Assembly (NCBI GenBank): GCA_002373995.1
Contig: DFLB01000043.1
Coordinates: 18,115 to 66,671 of the forward strand
Direction: 5' to 3'
Source: Bacteroidales bacterium UBA3630
GTDB lineage: Bacteria > Bacteroidota > Bacteroidia > Bacteroidales > P3
Length of the DNA stretch: 48,557 nt
The notes under the pieces were generated by a model. That model worked only from the letters and a program-made list of their open reading frames with translations. It was not told where the DNA came from and did not search any database. The translations under genes were made by a program, and so were the position numbers. Positions 47,618-48,557 of this stretch are shown piece after piece (position 1 is the first letter of the stretch; the number at the start of each line of letters is the position of its first letter).

Positions 47618-48557
47618 ATGAAAAAGAAATTACTATCATTTATTTGTTATGCTGCTTGTATGTTTTGTTTACAGGCGCAGGATACGGTGAAGTACCTTGA
47701 CCCGTGGTATCTGTTCCATCGGTATGACTCATTGCGTTGGACTTATGGAACTAATATAAACCTAGGAGGAGGTGTCCCGGCAAGGTCAAACACGATACAG
47801 GAATATACTCTTCCCGATGGTGGAGCCACTGTGTACGGAATCGCTGTCACGGCAACCAGTTTCCCGCTGGAAGACCATGTGCTGCAGTACGCCCCCTCGA
47901 TGAGGATATACCGGCAGGGGGAACCTTCTTATCCTCCAACAATGGAACTGATTGATTCTGTGACCGTCTACCAGAGCCATAGAAGAAGATACTTTGACTA
48001 TGTGACCACCGGCACAAACGCAGGTAGCCACGTGGTGCCGTGCTTTGAATTCTATTTTGACACTCCCGTTGCACCCTCCTCGTTGACAGACACATTCTAC
48101 ATATCACTCTATTTCCCCATAGAATATTCTCCTGATTGGTGGACAGGGGACAGGGAATGGTATGTCCGCGGAGCTATAGCCTACACCTCTAATCCCTATC
48201 TTTGGTGGCGTCCATATCCGTTTTGTGATGAGGTAGACACCCTGCTATCTTCCCCTAATCTCGGGGGAAGTGTTCCTTTTTTAGGAACCCCCGGTACAGT
48301 TACATGGGGATTCCTTTTTCCGATAGTGGGACTGCGGTGCGTGGCGCCGAGTTTGAGGTTGGTGGAGCGGGGGAACGGGATGGCGACGGTGAGCTGGACG
48401 CAGGCCGAGGCAGGCGTCGGCTATGAGCTCTCCTTCGGGCCCTACGGCATAGAGCCCGACTCGGGCACCATCGTCGGCACGACGGATACCAGCTACACCC
48501 TCACGGGATTAGAGGGCGGCGTGCGCGAAGCCGTGTGGGTGCGCAAGGCCTGCCGCT
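47618..48557 (+). CDS. Secreted multidomain protein, 5' part (runs off the window)
   Basis: The frame is open from ATG 47618 to the end of the window (313 codons). A signal peptide (MKKKLLSFICYAACMFCLQA) is followed by a Tyr/Trp-rich domain of about 215 residues that is not recognised (DPWYLFHRYDSLRWTYG to VTWGFLFPIVGL). From about residue 240 a fibronectin type III-like module begins (APSLRLVERGNGMATVSWTQ, then DTSYTLTGLEGG). Such proteins in this genome type usually end in a T9SS sorting domain, which would lie outside the window. The first 690 bases are visibly AT-richer than the fibronectin-like part, suggesting a modular origin. Confidence 0.8.
   Translation, partial: MKKKLLSFICYAACMFCLQAQDTVKYLDPWYLFHRYDSLRWTYGTNINLGGGVPARSNTIQEYTLPDGGATVYGIAVTATSFPLEDHVLQYAPSMRIYRQGEPSYPPTMELIDSVTVYQSHRRRYFDYVTTGTNAGSHVVPCFEFYFDTPVAPSSLTDTFYISLYFPIEYSPDWWTGDREWYVRGAIAYTSNPYLWWRPYPFCDEVDTLLSSPNLGGSVPFLGTPGTVTWGFLFPIVGLRCVAPSLRLVERGNGMATVSWTQAEAGVGYELSFGPYGIEPDSGTIVGTTDTSYTLTGLEGGVREAVWVRKACR

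Noticed and set aside
48263..48292. A hairpin with a T-rich loop considered as a terminator
   Set aside because: It lies inside an open reading frame that continues to the window end and has no T-tract after the stem; it is mentioned only with the composition switch.

Overview
The window comes from a member of the Bacteroidales (phylum Bacteroidota) with GC-rich coding DNA. The evidence is the Bacteroidota promoter type (TTTG or TTG, about 19-21 bases, then TANNTTTG) before many transcription units, three complete secreted proteins of which at least two carry C-terminal type IX secretion (T9SS) sorting signals, an S46 dipeptidyl-peptidase, PG_1098-like and DUF4292 families, a Bacteroidota-type FtsL, and few Shine-Dalgarno sites. 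The family cannot be fixed from this sequence. No tRNA, rRNA, insertion sequence, prophage or CRISPR array was seen.

Layout. 1-951: 3' end of a B12-dependent ribonucleotide reductase. 1022-6493 (minus): a six-gene operon of TPR lipoprotein, shortened DUF4292 lipoprotein, LolA-like protein, tadA, sugar nucleotidyltransferase and THUMP-like methyltransferase. 6968-9787 (plus): a large T9SS cargo protein. 9891-14094 (minus): a second T9SS cargo protein, apbE and yicC, tightly overlapped. 14251-15893 (minus): rlmD and rpmH (L34, only 48 codons). 16168-18540 (plus): a small TPR-like protein, secG and an SF1 helicase. 18688-22031 (minus): a beta-class DNA methyltransferase preceded by a 50-codon ORF, then a gpsA-acyltransferase phospholipid pair. 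22314-28596 (minus): HU; and an operon of S46 peptidase, sigma-54, ribH and fmt, in which sigma-54 is fused in frame to an M23 peptidase. 28700-30889 (minus): a type B-sorted surface protein. 31307-46505 (plus): a division and cell wall (dcw) cluster of mraZ, rsmH, ftsL, ftsI, murE, mraY, a MurD remnant, ftsW, murG, murC, ftsQ, ftsA and ftsZ. 46517-47410: an EamA transporter. 47618-end: the start of another secreted protein.

The points most worth a second look are these. (1) The murD position of an otherwise complete dcw cluster holds only a degenerate 180-residue MurD C-terminal domain. (2) Sigma-54 reads straight through its normal end into a signal-sequence-bearing M23 endopeptidase, and the last sigma-54 codons double as the N-region of the signal peptide. 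(3) Two unrelated families of 11-bp tandem repeats are scattered between genes: TGGTCCGNNGN at four loci, each ending in a hairpin made from its own last unit, and GATATGCTTAG at two loci. Smaller points are a His/Asp-rich insert in MurC, a DNA methyltransferase with an internal helix-turn-helix and no visible nuclease, and a shared promoter form before mraZ and ftsZ.
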